A stretch of 64,000 nucleotides of DNA, taken from Sinotaia quadrata. Taxonomy: Eukaryota; Mollusca; Gastropoda; Architaenioglossa; Viviparidae. Positions 10,604 to 22,661 of this stretch are shown here, piece after piece. The translations under genes were made by a program, and so were the position numbers. Within the stretch, counting starts at the first letter, position 1; every line of letters begins with the position of its first letter. The notes beneath the pieces are model-generated. The model saw nothing but the letters and a program-made list of their open reading frames with translations, searched no databases and was not told the origin of the DNA. The stretch is taken from positions 98,803,135 through 98,867,134 of the forward strand of contig CM054180.1 in NCBI GenBank assembly GCA_028829895.1, read 5' to 3'.

Positions 10604-13019
10604 CAAAATAGAGAAACCAGGGAAATAAGCAAGACAATGAGAAGCCCCAATTTAGTTAAATGCTACATATCCACAGCATTTCTTTTTAAAAAGGCTTTTA
10701 AATAGCCTTATGAAAAAGTGTCTTGAAAATAATACTGTGCTTAAAAAAGAAATGATTTTTGTAGGTAAGATTAATACCTCCTTCCAAAGTCAAACGATAC
10801 GTCTGAAAATTTTTCTTCATCACAGTGATAATGACAATGTTTCTCAATAAATTGCAAAGGATGGATTACTGAATAAATCTAGTGAAAGACTTTGCTCAAA
10901 AAGGATAAAGAACATACCTGTGAGTATGTTATAGGCAAAATGAGAGTACTGGGCAGAGAGTTATAACAGTAAGAGATGAAGAGAACAGAATGATGATGAT
11001 AATGATGAGACAGATTCAGTTCTGACTAACCCACATGAAATAATCATAAATGTTGCTAAGGATACACACAGCAAAGCAGTAACACTAATGCTTATAGCAC
11101 ACAAAAGGAAAAGTCCTAACAATGCCAACAGCAAACAGAAATGCGAGTAGAGCAAAATTATCTCCTTATCACCAAGGACATCGATAGGAGAAAAAAAATG
11201 TCTTTTTATTCTTTTCTTTTTCTTATAGTAGAAAAAGCAAACTCATAAAATAGCCAGTGCTGAAATAAAGACTATTTCAGAATATTTTATTTTAAAAACA
11301 CACTGATCAGTAATCTGACCTGGAACTGTTCAGTTGACAGTTATGGTTCTAAATCGTAACCAAAAACGCCAAACTTGAAAACTCTCTTCATTTTATTTTG
11401 AGATATTTTTGCCTCTTTTTGGCATTGACATTGTAATCATATGATTGTAACAATAATTAAAAGTGGAACTATTTCTTCTTTAAATTTACACAATTTGCAG
11501 GCATGTCTATACTTCTTTTAGTGAAAGTTGTTTTCATGTGTCCTCTAATAATGCTAATATAGTGTAGCACTTTACTTGAATCAGATGTTAGGTTGGTTAA
11601 GATCAAGGTCCCTTATTGTCTAATTGTGGTTATTTTGTATTCATTGTACCATAGCTTCTGTAACAGAAAAAATGCAAATGTACACACCTAATTATAATTA
11701 AAAATATATTTTTTCTAAATATTTTTATATTAATTCTTATTTAAGCCAAAATTCATTTTAATTTTGTTATTAAATTCTCGTAAATAATTGTGAACAAAAA
11801 CCACCTGTGCTGAGTTGGTGATTATATAATTTTGGAATGCCAGCCTCACACCTTAACCTTCAACAATAATAGACTAATTGTCAATGGACAGTGATATTAT
11901 TGCATAAGCGGGATTAAAACCCCTCCCTTAGCTGACCTGACCTTTCCTGAATTACAGGAAACGTTATTGACTGTGTCTAATGAAACCATTGTTGGCTAAC
12001 AAAAGACTCAAATTTCTTTTGTCACATGAGTTCTACAACTTGAGTTAGAATAGAGTTCATTTCCCAACTCCAAAATCTCTAGCAGAAGAACTGGCATACT
12101 TGCTGTATGTTTGACTTGTATGCTGTATGTTTGAGTGTTTGTTGTATTCATTAACATAATATGTTACGGTTAGTTGTATTATGCATATAACTATATCTAA
12201 ACATTAAATAAACTATACTGCTACATTGGTTCAGGTACCATAAGTTTATCTGAATAAGGACTTACTATTAATCTTCTCTGATTGGTGCAAAGAACTGGTA
12301 TTATCTGCACCCTCTTATATCTTGTGCAAGACACTATTGATTTTTTATGAAGTTGTAAAAATAACTTGACAAGTTGACAAAAGAACTGACTGTGAACAGT
12401 TCAATGCTTTAGTCTGTAAATAAAATATCTAAAACTGGTACATACAAATATGATGTATAATAATAGAATTGCCTTTTATATCTACATGTATTTATAAAAT
12501 ATATTTTTGTGAAGAATATTTTGCTGCTACTGAAAATATGATAAAACTATGGGTGGTTTACAAAAATATGTATGCATGGGAGAGGAGTTGGAAAATAAGT
12601 ATATCATGCAACTAGGGGGAATCACAACCCAATGTGCTTTAGCAAACAGTGTATAAACAATATAACGTATCATAAAGATGTGTTGCAGTTAGCGTAATTC
12701 TTTTGTTTACCTGTGATGGAATAATCTTAGCAATACTTGATCTCACCCTACCAGTTTGTTCAAATTAAAGAACTATTTATTCAACAGGCTTCCTCAGTTT
12801 CTGTTCACGTCTGTTTTAATCTATTCCAACATGACCGGGCTACTGTTAGTCTGGAGTGCGACCAATGTCCTTGAGTATGATTCTGGCTGGTCTAAGCTAC
12901 AAGAGGGTGGGTTCATAGAGTACATGACATATTTATTGCCTGCCATATTCAACTAACAATATCAGAAGAACAAATCTTAACACTAACATTAATCAGATTT
13001 ATTAATAACATATACTTAC
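10604..13019. other. AT-rich stretch, probable 3' region or intron of the minus-strand receptor-like gene
   Basis: No clear gene. A possible last exon on the minus strand (10771-10802) has an AG acceptor at its 5' edge and would continue the transmembrane exon in phase for 10 codons before TAA, but its polypyrimidine tract is weak. A plus-strand frame at 12756-12956 after a TTCAACAG acceptor-like site matches nothing I know. Confidence 0.35.
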
Positions 13020-13114
13020 AATCCCAAGCATAACAGAAAATCAGAATGATGACAATAATGACAAAATAGTGTTGATGAAAATAATAACTGTCCTCCAAGT
13101 GGACAATTCTGGTC
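13020..13114 (-). CDS. Putative transmembrane exon of the receptor-like gene
   Basis: Read on the minus strand, a pyrimidine-rich acceptor (ATTTTTATTTTCACAG) precedes 95 nt ending at a consensus donor GTAAGTATA. One frame is open throughout: 1 nt, 31 codons, 1 nt. It encodes a short charged or polar lead (TRIVHLEDSYYFHQ) and then HYFVIIVIILIFCYAW, a good single membrane span. Start phase is 2 and end phase is 1. That would join directly to exon 54709-55036 (ends phase 2), or to an unfound exon converting phase 1 to 2 after the microexons. That this exon belongs to the same gene as 31-59 kb is an inference from strand, phase and domain order; no transcript is available. Confidence 0.45.
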
Positions 13115-14835
13115 CTGTGAAAATAAAAATTTCATTAATTTACAAGAACACAAACAGTCAATTAAAAGATATACTGATAAACCACACATTATGTAAAGAA
13201 ATATATGAGAAACATGTTAATATTTGAATTATTGAATGAAAAAATACATATAAGGTGATTTTAAGATATTTTCAAACCCTTTTCTTTTAGCCCAAACTTG
13301 ACACTAAAACTTATCTGCTTCTAATTTTTATTAAATAAGAAAATACATAATAAAAAATAAAAAGGTTAGAGAATAGTGTTATAAGTAATAATAATAACCA
13401 AATAATAATGAAAGTTCAGTTTCCTTCATCTTATTAACTCCAAGCAACAGACCTAGATTATTCAAGCATATATTGTTCATAATACATATGAATATAATTG
13501 TTAAACACAACAATTTAGATTTCCGAAAACCTACAACATTAACTGATGTTTAAAATACATTTTAAAAAAATTTACTTGAAGTTAACAGCATTTTAAATGT
13601 TCATTTTGTTAATAAAGGAGAAAAAATATAAGTATAGTATTACAAATAACTCCTTGCATGTCGCACCCTCGCTTTAGAACACTGATATTTGTACATGTGT
13701 GTAGTGCTAGAATACACATACCAAATTTGAAAATGAAATAGGTCTCTTAAATATTCAAATAAATTCAGGAAACAATTCATAGTTTAGATAATGTAATATG
13801 TATATTAATTTAACTGATGAAAATTACATTTAAAGGTTATATAGATAAATTATATTAAAATATGAAAAATATTTTCTGAAGTGGATGTGCCTAAAATAAC
13901 TTCATCATGTACATTTATTAGATGCACATAATTTTATAATTTATACATTTGTGAATACTGAAAGCGTACAAAGATTGGACATTATAATAATCAGAATGAC
14001 TGCATTCATTTGTGAGTTCCAATTCTGCATACAATATAGTGGAATGGTCAACAATGTGTAAAACTATATAAATTATTACAATCAGCTAACAGGGAGCATC
14101 TATTCATGCAGTGTTGAAATCTATATGTTTAATGTCACAGGACACAAGACTAACCTCTAGTAATAATCCATTTAAATTCCTTAACAATATTACTTAAATG
14201 TTTTAATACATTTTACTGTTGTGAAACGAGATTTCATTTGGGCTAAAACTCAAAATTTGAAATTAAAGATTTTAATATGTAATGATAAATAGCTAGTGTG
14301 AATGTGTACATAGTCAGAAGTTCAGATTTCTGGGAGAATGGCGGGGGGGGGGGGGGGGGGGAAAGAATTGAGAGCAATGGAGGTTGCATCTCTTGATGTG
14401 GGCATATAAACATAGAGTGGAGAGCATGCCTTTATGTTGACCATTGTGTGTCAGGCTGTCATAAATGATGCTTCATGGGCAAGAGAAATTTCTAAAATTA
14501 TAGTGGGGAGTGCATATATAAACCAGTACACTCATGAGCAGAGATGGTGACACTGGAGCAGCCAGGTGAAAAAGTCCAAATTTTAAGAAACCTTAATTAA
14601 GAAGGTAAATGAGCGACTCTGAAGGAAGTAGAATTTAAAATGTATTCTTATGAATTTTGTAGTGTTTACAACAATGAATTTATTCAGATAGGTAAGCATA
14701 ATTAAGACTAACCTAAACAGTTAAAGAAGAAACTTATTATATATTTCTGGGTTTCTGATTTACAACAGACATGCATGCTTGTGTGGTTCTGTAAAAAGAA
14801 TCAAAAATGAAGCGTGCATTTTGTGTGGGCTAGAG
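13115..14835. other. AT-rich non-coding stretch
   Basis: No gene seen. It contains a G homopolymer (about 14342-14361) just upstream of the hAT insertion. Probably intron of the minus-strand gene. Confidence 0.55.
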
Positions 14836-17256
14836 CAGGGGTGCACAAACCGCGGCCCCCGACAGGGCCCGGTGCGGCCCCCAGAAGACTTTAGAATGTT
14901 ACCATTATTTGTGGCCTGCAAGGAGCTTTTAACATTAATCTGAAAAAGGGAGTAGAATAGCGGTCTGCTTTCTCGTGCATGCATCTTGTGCTGTGTTGAA
15001 AACAAACGCTGGATGCGGTATTGAGGTGAGAGCTCTGTGTATTGGGCACATTGTTCAGTTCAGCTGATCAAAGGTGTATATGTTGAAATAGTAGTATCTG
15101 CGCATCTTTGATGTATGGTGACATCAATTAACATTAGAAAGACCCAAGTCGACAGGCAGCCAACCAAAGTTCAGTCTGGGGATGGGGTGAGGTGACGGGG
15201 GGGGGGGGGGGAGGAAGGTGCAGTCAGTGTGTGTGAATGTGCGGCTGTGGATGTCTGGTTAGAATACTACTGCCCTTTGTAAATATGTCGAAACCTGCTG
15301 CATAAGAAGCATAAAATTGAAGACGAAACGCGTCAGTTTAAAGAAGAGTGGACAGCCAAATACTTTATGTGGCATTTAAATGGAGCAGCTATGTGCTTAA
15401 TTTGTTGTGAGTCTGTTACTGTGATGAAGGACTTCAACTGCAAGCGGCATTACAAAACAAAGCACGCTGCTACTTTTGATGACTTAAAAGGCACTGAGAG
15501 AAACAACAAAATTGAGCAACTTTTAAAAGGTCTGTCAGCACAGCAACATTTCTTCACAAAAAAGTCTGAAGAAAACAAGTATTTTGCTCTGCAAGTTGCA
15601 AAGTAGCACATATTGTTGCCAAATCATCATGGCCATTTATGTTTACTGGCGGTGACTCGTCAAAGACTGCATCCAAGCTGTCCAATATGTCCTTAAAAGG
15701 CGGACCTTTTCAACACAGTCCCACTCTCATTGACACCATTCAAGGCCCTGTCGAAGACTTAGCAACAGATGTTTGTGAACAGTTGTGTGAAAGACTTGCT
15801 AACTGTAAGTACTTTTCAATTGCTTTGGACAAGAGCATTGACAACGTTGACATAGCACAACTGCTGGGTTTTGTGCGTGCAGTGGATGAGAACTTTGAAA
15901 TAACTCAAGAATTAGCTGGTATGGCTTCACTACATGGGCGGACGACTGGTGAAGATATTTTTGGAGGAGTGACTTCCGTTCTTGGAAACCTTAACGTCCA
16001 GGTGCCAACGCTAGCCAGCGTTACCACGGATGGTGCACCTGCTATGACTGGAAGAGCATCAGAATTTGTTGCTCATTTGCTGCCACATTTGCAGGGGCTT
16101 GGAATTCCAACAGATAGTGTCCACATGTACCATTGCATAATTCATCAGGAATCGCTCTGTGCACGAATCTTGAAATTTGACGTCATGAAATTCGTTTTTA
16201 ATTCTGTGAACTTCATACGATCCAGAGGACTTAATCATCGACAGTTCAGACCATTTCTTGAAGACATCGAGGCAGAATATCAAGACATCCCATATCACAC
16301 AGATGTCAGGTGGCTGAGTCGAGGAAAGGTATTAAAACGGTTTGTTGAGTTGCGAACGGAAATTTGTGAATTTCTTACTGTCAAAGCAAAGACGGCTGTG
16401 TTTACTGACAAACAGTGGTTGGCAGACTTGGCATTTCTGACAGACATGGCAGATCGCTTGAATAGATTCAACCAGCGTCTCCAAGGCAAAGATCACTTTA
16501 TCTTTGATATGTACAAGGAACTGCAGTCCTTCACGTTGAAGTTGAGGCTCTTCTGTTCGAATCTGCAAGCTGGAAATCTTTGTCATTTTCCGATTTGTTC
16601 AGCTTTTCAGAAGGAGTACCAATGTAACTTCAGCAGATACCATTGCAATTGTGAAACATTGCTGAAGGAATTTACTGAACGCTTTGATGCCTTCAAGGAG
16701 CACAAGGACTTATTCAGCTTCATTCGCGATCCTTTCTCATGTAGTGTAGAGTCCGTGCCTGATCACTGTCAACTGGAGGTCATTGATCTTCAATTTTCAC
16801 CTGAACTGAAGTCATCATTTCAGCAGAACAACATTTTAACATTTTATGGAAGTCTCAGCTCGAGCACATACAGAAATGTCAAGGACTTGGCTTGCAAGTT
16901 GTTGTCAGAATTCGGCAGCACATATTTGTGTGAACAAATGTTTTCAGTAATGAACATGAACAAGAACAAGCTGAGATCGAATTTGACCGACAACAATCTC
17001 TGTTCGATTTTGAGGCTGGCAACTACAAAACTCGAACCAAATATTGACAAAGTTGTTAACATCATTCAGGCACACCCTTCTCACTAATAAAGACTAAATC
17101 TATGTTAATAAGGGAAAAACGAATGTAAAGACATTATTTCATTATTTGTGTTGTTCTTTTTCTACTGAGCAATCCATGTGCAATCTGACTTGCGGCCCTC
17201 CATGCACTATCAATTGGAAATGTGGCCCTCTGGCCTAAAAAGTTTGTGCACCCCTG
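14836..17256 (+). mobile_element. Buster-like hAT DNA transposon, near full length, perfect 8-bp TSD
   Basis: The ends are exact 15-bp inverted repeats: CAGGGGTGCACAAAC at 14836 and its complement ending at 17256. They are flanked by the identical octamer GGCTAGAG at 14828-14835 and 17257-17264. The octamer fits nnnTAnnn, the target preference described for the Buster branch of hAT transposons. Length is 2421 bp with one transposase gene between the ends. The subterminal DNA is GC-rich, unlike the surroundings. A G run at 15199-15212 lies in the 5' leader. The frameshifted gene makes this copy non-autonomous, but intact ends would let a related transposase mobilise it. Confidence 0.95.
15285..17087 (+). 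pseudogene. hAT transposase (Buster-like), frameshifted
   Basis: Start ATG at 15285 (MSKPAA), with a frameshift immediately after. The frame then reads KKHKIEDETRQFKEEW and a BED-like finger: C..C at MCLICC, then H....H at RHYKTKHA. That frame stops at 15604. A long open frame, 15639-17087 (482 aa), carries the catalytic core: FSIALDKSIDN (first Asp; relatives usually have DEST), SVTTDGAPAMTG (second Asp), CIIHQESLCA, RWLSRGKVL and the C-terminal dimerisation block with FGSTYLCEQMFSVMN, which holds the conserved Glu. Inside 15652-15720 the family-like sequence (LVKDCIQAVQYVL) is in another frame, so at least three frameshifts exist although the long frame looks intact. Related domesticated genes include GTF2IRD2- and EPM2AIP1-type proteins; the terminal repeats and TSD argue for a transposon here. 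Confidence 0.9.
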
Positions 17257-17264
17257 GGCTAGAG

Positions 17265-20200
17265 TTTCAATACGACCTAACAAGACAAAAGTTGAGTCAA
17301 TTGTTAGATGAGAAAGTTGTGGCCCTTGTCTTCCTAAGAACGATTTGTTTATGAACATTTAATTTGGAAAGACAGATTATTCTGAAGTTTGGAAGTATAA
17401 ATATTGAAGCAGATAAATCCGATCATTGTTTCAACCACCATGATATCACTTAAATCCTATATTATCTCTTTTAAAATGATTTTTATAATTAAATTTTATT
17501 GTGTTAATTGTTCATTCTTATGTGTCTTTGTTAATGTAACTGTTAAATGTAAGTGTAACTCTGCATCATAATTGTAGTGTAGTGTCTCTTCTAATCTTAG
17601 TGTTGTAATTTGCATATTTTTATATTTTATATATAGTTATCTGTTGGGAGCTAGTGAGTCAGGAATAAAAATACCCAATTAAAAATATGTAAGGCCATTG
17701 CCCCATAAATCCACGTCTTATTACTTGTATCAACACTTGTATTTGACTTAGCAAACAGATTGAAATGCATTTGAATTAATTGCATAAATACAAGTCACCT
17801 CAAATAGTATACAATTAATTAAGTCACCTCAAGTAGTATATAATTACAACAGTAGGGCTGTCAATTTTTTTCTGAAAAAGCTGCCCGGGTACCTGTCTAG
17901 ATTTTGAATGGTGTGAATCTAGTGACTTACTATTAGTTATGATCTTTATATGTACAACACAAACATATTTTCAATATGATCAATCATTAATTAAACTAAA
18001 CTTCACCGCGTCATTGTCCAATCGCTTGGTGTGACTCCCCAGACAATGTCTTACCCATATTAAAAATATTACATTATTATTTAATTTATTGACGTCAAAA
18101 TACTGACAAGTTTGTTTACTGAAGTCTTATTAACATGCTGTTACTGCTCAGTGTGTGAGCCTACCCACGGCCGGTGTCATCAAATAAAGTATCCCCCATA
18201 ATGAAGTCTCCTAGGGAGGTTTTATTTTAAAACAAATTCTCCGACGGATATTTTGTTTTAAAATAAAAGCTCTTAATTAAAATATAACCCCCCCCCCTCC
18301 TTAATTGTATTAACAATACACTGCATAAGGCAACAGGGCTCTGCAGCATGATGTCGCGAAACCAGATGACATATCTGGCTCTCTGCTGATGGGGCAAGGT
18401 TTAGATGCAAGTTTAACTACACTCAAAATAATTCTCAAACTGTTAGATTTTTGAAGCAACCTAGAACAAAGAATTATGGAATAACTCAGCCTATAAAACT
18501 GAAGCTACAATGTAAATTTAATTCATTAAAGTCTGAATCTCCCACCACCACCACCACCACAGGTGGTTTTATTTTGGGGTGGATTTATTTTACATTCATG
18601 GGTGATTTTATTTTAATCTGAGAGAATCCATTTTCTCTTCTCAGAGATTTTATTTTAAAATGAATCCATCATAGGGAGACTGTTTTGGGGAGGAATTATT
18701 TTCCAACACTGGCACAATTTAGAAGGCCAAAATCTACACGCATAATGGTAATGTGAGTATGACCAGAGGAGTGTACAGAGCCACCAGTGTCAGTTCTCTC
18801 ATCTAAAGTGTGATGACTTGCTCTCCCTCTGTGTTTTCTTTGCACCCCTTTGCATTACCCATTTTTGTGCCTTATCCTCAGCTGTGCAGTGCCCTAGAAT
18901 GGCCTAGATGGTGTATAGACATATAAGACACATCACGGGTACCCGTTCACAATTTTACTACCTGGGTATTAGCTCAGCACAGTTAATATGCTAATATGAT
19001 TACAAAAAAAAATATCCACTAGTAAAAGATTGCTTAAAAATACCTCTACAACAGCATTTCAAATGTTTTAGTCTCTGTTGGATATGCCTATAACATTTGA
19101 CCAAAGACTAATTTCTAGTAAGATTTTTTTTAAATGCCTCAATAGCAATATTTAAAATGTTTTAATTTAATTTCTGTTAGATATGCCCAATATAATTGCA
19201 CATCATTTAACATAAGCCTATCTTCTACTGAGATATTGTTTAAATAATAGTATTTAAAATGTTTTATAACAGCAATTTATTCATTAAAACTATGTTTCAT
19301 TAACAACAGCATCAACACTGAGCAAATATATAACTCATAAGTAAACTACACTAATTATAATTATCAAATCAAGAGAGCCTTAATTAATATTTTAATCTGT
19401 AAAGCCATTTATCTAAATACTACTTAGGTAAATCACCAATCAAATGAGTAGTAATATGATTCAAACATCAGTGCCTTGCCCAGCTGTTAGCGCACAACAC
19501 TGATCATACTACAGTGCTTTAAGCTTTCATCTAAAGTAGCTTTATATATTACATAGACTCCATACTTTCACACTGGACCTGTCATTTTAATACATGAAGA
19601 AAAATTGTAAATGTGATCAGTGTAGCAGCTATCTGCATTGATCCAGCCATTACATATATCAATAAAATTAATTCCTGGTAATGAAATATATGTGTGGCAG
19701 AGTAAATTTGCCTAACTCTATTTCTAGACTTAATTGTTATATAAAATGTTCAAGTGACATAACCTTATAAATGGTATTTTTATAGGTAAAACTCAGGTTG
19801 ATTCTCTACAGTGTGCTTGGAGAGAGCATTGAAGATTCTGGAACAGTTGTGTAACATGCCTCAAATGGAACATGTGAGACTTTGCCTAAATATGAAAGGC
19901 AGGGACTTGTTGCAAACCATTGACTGAAACATGTCCGCAACATTCTCCATCTTTGAATAGGTTATGTGCATTGACTTTAATTATTTCTCTGAAACTCCAC
20001 TCTCATTTTAATGATGATATCCATGAATTTGATTATGTTTTTATGTTAATCGACTGCTTATGTCTATGCTCTTTGATCATTATGTATGTTATATATTTGA
20101 TTATTGATTTAATAAATTTATTGACCTTCTTACACTGATAACCTTATGTTGGAAAGAATGGGTGAATGGATGCTCACTAAGCATAGATTAAAAGATGGAA

Positions 20201-20893
20201 CTGTCTTCTCCTTTAGTACGAAGTTTTCCCTATATGGAAATATTGTGTAATGGTAAATGTTTTTCTTTAATGTTGTGGAAGAGAGAAAACATTTACATCG
20301 CCCACATATCTGCCAAGTGAGAGAGACGAGTGGTGTCTTCTGGAGAATTATTAATAACATAAAGTAAGATTCTCATTACTTGTAATTAGTTATGGATGAT
20401 TAATTAATAATATTAACTAGGTGGTGTTAGCATCACATAAAGTGGGTGGGCTCTGTCCAGGGATGAGCTGAAATTTGTTAAAAATTCTTAAACTAATTGT
20501 CATTGTGTTGACATTAGTAAATATGGAAAACAATTGTTGAAAAATCTGTTGAGCTTAGAACCTAACAGGGAAACACTCAGCTAAAAACAAAGCTAGAAGA
20601 GATACATTTGACTAGGGTAATAGACATTTAGAAAGCATTCTTATCTCACTTATTTTTATAACACTATCTAGAACTGTCTTACTTTGTCTATCCTTTTTTC
20701 TCTTTTAAAAAATATTGATCAACTTTTTGTTGATTGCATATTGTATTGACACTTGTATTACAATAGTTTCCATCACTGATGTGTGGAGATTATACTGTTT
20801 ATAGTGATTGAATTTTAAGTAACTAGACTTAAAGTTTACTCGTTGTGTGTGGAGATACTTTTGTAAAATCAGTCAGCTCACCAATATGCTAGC
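17265..20893. other. AT-rich stretch with simple repeats, no gene
   Basis: No gene recognised. It holds a C run (18287-18297) and a CCA repeat (18542-18560). Related blocks AGTCTCCTAGGGAGG (about 18206) and AGGGAGACT (about 18675) are in inverted orientation around TTTTATTTTAA-rich DNA, perhaps an old MITE. A dispersed repeat occupies 20270-20420. Confidence 0.5.
20270..20420 (+). repeat. Dispersed repeat, copy 1
   Basis: The stretch containing TCTGCCAAGTGAGAGAG and ATTCTCATTACTTGTAATTA recurs in inverted orientation at about 36795-36960. Its AATTA-rich half recurs at about 30665-30740. The minus strand of 20130-20360 is open for 76 codons (WQICGRCKCFLSSTT) and 36.9 kb has a related phrase (WQICRHCKRFLSSTT), so this may be a fragment of an unidentified transposon gene. 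Confidence 0.6.
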
Positions 20894-22661
20894 TGTCACA
20901 AAACTGTAATGGAGTCAAGGACAAATTATACTTGACCTCCTAACCCATAATTAGTCTGCATTGTTAGGTTTAGGCTTTTGTGGACAGTGTCCTATTCATA
21001 ACTGATATTTTTGGATACATGTTTATCGAGAGTGATGTAATCACACTCTGGTGTGTGTGCTGTATTGAAGAAGAAAGCTCACTCCTATTATGTAATATCT
21101 CGAACAATAGCCAATTATAGGTCATACCCAAGCCTGACGCTTGACTGATAGATTTCCCACCATAAATTCATATGCACCTTTATATACCACGAACCGATGC
21201 ATTCACGAGGGAGGACCTGAAACACTTATCATCTAGGCATTGCATTGTTCCGTGAATCGTCTACAAACCCATTGTGCTAAGGAGAGGTACCATGGTACTA
21301 GGCAAGGTAATAACACATCGATTTCTTCAAATATTGTTTGTATTTTATTAAGATATCATTGTGTGAATTTGTGTATCTATCATTGATGAAATTTATATTT
21401 ATTGCTATTTCTCCAGACATGTGGCTTGATGATAGTGTGGCTAAAGTAGAAATATTTGCATTTCTATTTGATTGTTGAATTGTGGAATGATAAATTCATA
21501 AAGGTTGAGGAAAGCTGAATCTTATTCTTTTTGTAAAGCTAAAATAACTGAGTTGTAACTGCAAAATGCTTGTGCGTGTTCATGTAAATTTTGAGTAACA
21601 ATTTAATCCACTTCTGTGTGTAACGTTTTGTCATAATTGTAACAAGCATGTGTGTGATTTTGAATTGTATTATTTCTGTGCATCTTTACATTTCATAATA
21701 TAACATTTTAAAATATAATTGTCTACATTGGAATGATTAATCTCTTGCATGTATCATGTTGTATTTTAATTGTAACACGCATGAGCGTGACTTGAATTAT
21801 ATTTTTCATTATTGTATTTATTTACTAAATGTAAAGATACAGAAGGTCGATTGTGAATAGGCTACACTATTGTCTATGCCACATGTATGGATTGCAAACC
21901 TGTAGGGACTGTCGCTCATGGGAATTATTATATTTTCAGAGTGGGTTCCTGTTCCTGGTTCTGTTTCTGTTTCCATTTCTACCTTCTACGTACTTTGGGC
22001 GTACATTGTTCTTTGATTTATTCCTTGAACTGGTCCGGAGTTCTACCTGAGCTTTGAAGAGATTCTACAGAGTTTACTGGACACTGATCTTACAACTGCA
22101 GGTTGGAGATCGATGATTATGTTTACATGACTGTCGCCAATATCCAACTATGTACCATTGGGGATGTGCGACGCTGCCATAATTGACGGAAGAGAAAACT
22201 GCTAAGTAAAATTCCTATGGACACTGGAACTATTAACTGACTTTTTGTGATTCATGTAAGCTAGACACCAGGTAGTCCTAAAGACCATGTATCGAAATTT
22301 GATCTTTGGAATTACTTTGTTACTTGTTAATTTTGATGAAATCTTTTATTATTATTCAATTGCAGTAGTTCACTAATTATTGCGAGAAAGACCAATTAGG
22401 ACCGGGTGGGGGCTAGAGTTAACAATGTAATGTTTGAATGCATAATTAGTTGTAACTGGATAACTTTTCCCAGTCTGTGCATTATTACACAGGTTTACCT
22501 GTCACTAAATTTGTTGTTTGAAACTACGAGAATTAAATTTAACTAGACTGAATGGTGAATCTGGGCAGCCAGTCTGTTGTCAGCGTATGTGAGCCTGGAA
22601 ATTAATTACTCTAAATCCTCATGCTGAGACAGGGTCGATAAATAAATACTAAAATGTAACA
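20894..22661 (+). mobile_element. Solo LTR, family 1, copy A
   Basis: Closely related to 37220-38883 in the same orientation and to 39736-41395 and 62691-64000 in reverse. It begins TGTCAC and ends TGTAACA. Shared landmarks include ACTTGACCTC, a TATA-like TTTATATACC (21181) followed by TTCACGAGG, the AACACATCGATTTCTT block (21311), CAGCCAGTCTGTT (22567) and an AATAAATA near the 3' end, a plausible polyadenylation signal. No protein is encoded. Flanks are CTAGC and ATGAC, which do not match, so it may be a product of recombination between different elements or an older insertion. The exact 5' base is uncertain by about 11 bp. Confidence 0.8.

Noticed and set aside
12756..12956. Plus-strand 66-codon frame after an acceptor-like TTCAACAG
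   Set aside because: No donor at its end, no homology and no neighbouring plus-strand exons; too weak to call.
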